Origin: Rhodospirillales bacterium
Lineage (GTDB): Bacteria > Pseudomonadota > Alphaproteobacteria > Acetobacterales > Acetobacteraceae
Length of the DNA stretch: 7,736 bases
Direction of reading: 5' to 3'
Assembly (NCBI GenBank): GCA_903644035.1
Contig: CAHJXG010000588.1
Span: 1-7,736 of the forward strand
Shown one piece after another: positions 6,059-7,736 of this stretch. Position 1 is the stretch's first letter. Each line of letters begins with the position of its first letter. The translations under genes were made by a program, and so were the position numbers. A model generated the notes under the pieces. It worked only from the letters and a program-made list of their open reading frames with translations, was not told where the DNA came from and ran no database searches.

Positions 6059-7398
6059 CGGGCGCGGCCCTTCACCCGGGACTTGCGGATCAGCCCCTCA
6101 TACTGGTGGGCGAGCAGGTGCGACTGGATTTGCGTCACGGTGTCCATGGTCACCGAGACGATGATCATCAGGCTCGTGCCGCCGAAGTAGAACGGCACGC
6201 CGTAGCGGCTGATGAGGATTTCCGGCAGCATGCAGACCAGGCAGAGATACAGCGCTCCCACGGTCGTCAGCCGCGCGAGGATTGTGTCGAAGTAGTCGGC
6301 GGTGTTCGAGCCTGGCCGAACTCCCGGGATGAAGCCGCCATACTTCTTCAGGTTGTCCGCAGTCTCCTGCGGGTTGAACACCACGGCCGTGTAGAAATAC
6401 GAGAAGAAGATGATCATGCCGGCATAGGCGAGCATGTATAGCGGCTCGCCATGGCCGAGCTTCTGCCCGATCCAGGCCAGCCACGAGTCCGGGTCGTTCT
6501 GCGAGAACCCGGCGATGGTCGCGGGGACCAGCAGGATCGAGCTGGCGAAGATCGGCGGGATCACCCCGGCCGTGTTCACCTTCAGCGGCATGTGCGTGCT
6601 GTCGCCGCCGAACATCCGCTGCCCGACCTGACGCTTTGGATATTGGATGTTCACCCGGCGCTGCGCCCGCTCCATGAACACCACGAAAGCGATCACCGCG
6701 ACGGCGATCACAATAAAGGCCAGGATGAACACCGGGGACAAGGCACCGGTTCGCCCGAGTTCCAGCAGGTTGACCAGCGCATGCGGCAGGTTCGCCACGA
6801 TGCCGGCAAAGATGATCAAGCTGGTGCCGTTGCCCACGCCGCGCGCCGTGATCTGCTCGCCCAGCCACATCAGGAACATCGTCCCGCCCACCAGGGTGAT
6901 GACGCAAGACAGCCGGAAGAACGCGCCAGGGTCGATCACGGCGGAGCCGACCGAGCCGCGCATCCCCTCCAGCCCGACGGCGATGCCATAGGATTGCACC
7001 AGGGCGATCAGGACCGTCAGGTAGCGGGTGTACTGGTTGAGCTTCTTGCGCCCGCTCTCCCCCTCCTTCTTGAGAGTCTCAAGCGACGGCACCGCGGCGG
7101 ACATCAACTGGACGATGATGCTGGCGCTGATGTAGGGCATGATGTTGAGGGCGAACACGGTCATGCGGCCCAGCGCGCCGCCGCTGAACATGTCGAACAT
7201 GCCGAGGATGCCGCCGCCGTGCTGCGACAGCAACTCGCCCATCACCGACGCATCGACTCCGGGAACCGGGATGTAGGTGCCGACGCGGTAGACCAGCAAG
7301 GCGCCCAGGGTGAACCAGATGCGCGACTTGAGCTCAGTGGCCTTCCCGAGCGTGCCGAGGTTGAGATTCGCCGCAAGCTGCTCGGCCGCTGACGCCAT
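6055..7398 (-). CDS. secY: Preprotein translocase subunit SecY
   Basis: 447 residues, full length. SecY is the channel of the SecYEG translocon in the inner membrane, exporting unfolded proteins with SecA and inserting membrane proteins with the ribosome and YidC. About ten hydrophobic segments can be read, near 24-42, 80-103, 121-141, 158-180, 190-212, 222-241, 275-297, 319-340, 377-395 and 403-420, with the glycine-rich plug region (60-78) after the first. Conserved stretches include [14 protein letters not shown] (85-98), [12 protein letters not shown] (189-200) and the cytoplasmic loop [10 protein letters not shown] (354-363), whose arginine is needed for SecA-driven transport in E. coli. 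The ATG at 7398 is preceded by AAGGGGG at 7 nt spacing. It follows rplO after 119 bp and overlaps adk by 4 nt. Confidence 0.98.
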   Translation of the reverse strand: MASAAEQLAANLNLGTLGKATELKSRIWFTLGALLVYRVGTYIPVPGVDASVMGELLSQHGGGILGMFDMFSGGALGRMTVFALNIMPYISASIIVQLMSAAVPSLETLKKEGESGRKKLNQYTRYLTVLIALVQSYGIAVGLEGMRGSVGSAVIDPGAFFRLSCVITLVGGTMFLMWLGEQITARGVGNGTSLIIFAGIVANLPHALVNLLELGRTGALSPVFILAFIVIAVAVIAFVVFMERAQRRVNIQYPKRQVGQRMFGGDSTHMPLKVNTAGVIPPIFASSILLVPATIAGFSQNDPDSWLAWIGQKLGHGEPLYMLAYAGMIIFFSYFYTAVVFNPQETADNLKKYGGFIPGVRPGSNTADYFDTILARLTTVGALYLCLVCMLPEILISRYGVPFYFGGTSLMIIVSVTMDTVTQIQSHLLAHQYEGLIRKSRVKGRAR

Positions 7399-7421
7399 GG
7401 ACCGTCCCCCTTCTCAGTCGC

Positions 7422-7457
7422 GATGCCCGAAGCGGCCGCCTTCGCGGCCGGGGCATC
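7422..7457 (-). promoter_or_regulatory. Long GC-rich hairpin upstream of the secY ribosome-binding site
   Basis: Two perfect 7-bp stems stack: GATGCCC with GGGCATC, and CGGCCGC with GCGGCCG, with a 4-nt loop and a 4-nt bulge on one side. A G-U and a G-C pair can extend the base. It ends 6 nt before the GAGAAGGGGGA Shine-Dalgarno region of secY. No T-run follows, so it is not a typical terminator; RNA processing, stability or translational tuning of secY are possible. The rest of the rplO-secY gap holds only a weak 5-bp hairpin (7485-7502) and no promoter that I can see. Confidence 0.45.
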
Positions 7458-7517
7458 ACCATTGACGAAACTCTGCCGTGGGCCGGCTTAGGGAAGCAAG
7501 CCTTCTTCGAACACGCC

Positions 7518-7736
7518 CTACGCCGCGGGGCCCGCCGGCGGTTCCACAGGGCGAAGCAGCGTGACCGAGCCGCCGGCCGCCTCGACCGCGGCGATGGCCG
7601 TGGCCGACGCGCCGGACACCGTGATGGTGATCGCCCGCGTCACCGCCCCCGTGGCGAGCAGCCGCACGCCGTCAACCTTGTTCAACCGGGCCAGCCCCGC
7701 CGCCTGCAGCGTCTCCGCCGTGATCGGCTGATCAGC
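7518..7736 (-). CDS. rplO: 50S ribosomal protein L15 (uL15), C-terminal part
   Basis: 72 codons plus a TAG stop at 7520-7518, entering from the right edge, so the N-terminal half is outside the window. The visible part contains [13 protein letters not shown] (5-17), [20 protein letters not shown] (23-42) and [13 protein letters not shown] (49-61), the usual end of uL15: a core that binds 23S rRNA and the final beta segment after the EAAGG turn. uL15 is a late-assembly protein of the large subunit. Position immediately before secY is the standard spc-operon order. The tail after the core ([11 protein letters not shown]) is short and proline/alanine-rich. Confidence 0.93.
   Translation of the reverse strand, partial: ADQPITAETLQAAGLARLNKVDGVRLLATGAVTRAITITVSGASATAIAAVEAAGGSVTLLRPVEPPAGPAA

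Noticed and set aside
6451..7392. Plus-strand open frame opposite secY with a charged His/Asp/Arg-rich product
   Set aside because: It mirrors the SecY reading frame; the hydrophobic codons of SecY read as charged residues on the other strand. There is no independent evidence for it.
7399..7517. Possible promoter or small gene in the rplO-secY gap
   Set aside because: No paired -35/-10 elements were found, and the short frame beginning at an ATG near 7463 has no ribosome-binding site and runs through the hairpin into secY out of frame.

Overview
This 7.7 kb window is the distal end of the S10-spc-alpha ribosomal protein super-operon of a GC-rich bacterium, most likely an alphaproteobacterium. 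All real genes lie on the minus strand, so the biological reading direction is right to left. The gene order secY-adk-rpsM-rpsK-rpoA-rplQ, with adk between secY and rpsM and no rpsD next to rpoA, is typical of Alphaproteobacteria. GC content is high throughout. The four-cysteine LID in Adk and the rplQ-rarA-RluA-type synthase order fit the Rhodospirillales/Acetobacteraceae side of the class, but that finer placement is only inference.

In transcription order: the C-terminal part of rplO (uL15) enters at the right edge. A 119 bp gap follows, with a long GC-rich hairpin just before the secY ribosome-binding site. secY (translocon channel) overlaps adk (adenylate kinase) by 4 nt (ATGA). A 172 bp gap between adk and rpsM carries a good sigma70-type promoter, about 128 nt of leader with three possible hairpins, a strong Shine-Dalgarno and a TTG start codon for rpsM. 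rpsM (uS13), rpsK (uS11), rpoA (RNA polymerase alpha) and rplQ (bL17) follow. Between rpsK and rpoA is a 10-bp hairpin with a T-rich tract that looks like an intrinsic terminator or attenuator. After rplQ the cluster continues into rarA (AAA+ ATPase of replication-fork repair), a RluC-type 23S rRNA pseudouridine synthase overlapping rarA by 4 nt, and the N-terminal 136 residues of an AsmA-family envelope protein that runs off the left edge.

The genes are core functions: ribosome assembly (uL15, uS13, uS11, bL17, the pseudouridine synthase), transcription (RpoA), protein export (SecY), nucleotide balance (Adk) and replication repair (RarA). There is no mobile element, CRISPR array, tRNA or rRNA, and no gene-free stretch over 300 bp. 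No clearly new gene system is present. The most interesting material is non-coding: the adk-rpsM region, where promoter, leader structures and a weak TTG start suggest translational control of the alpha-operon segment, and the terminator-like element before rpoA.
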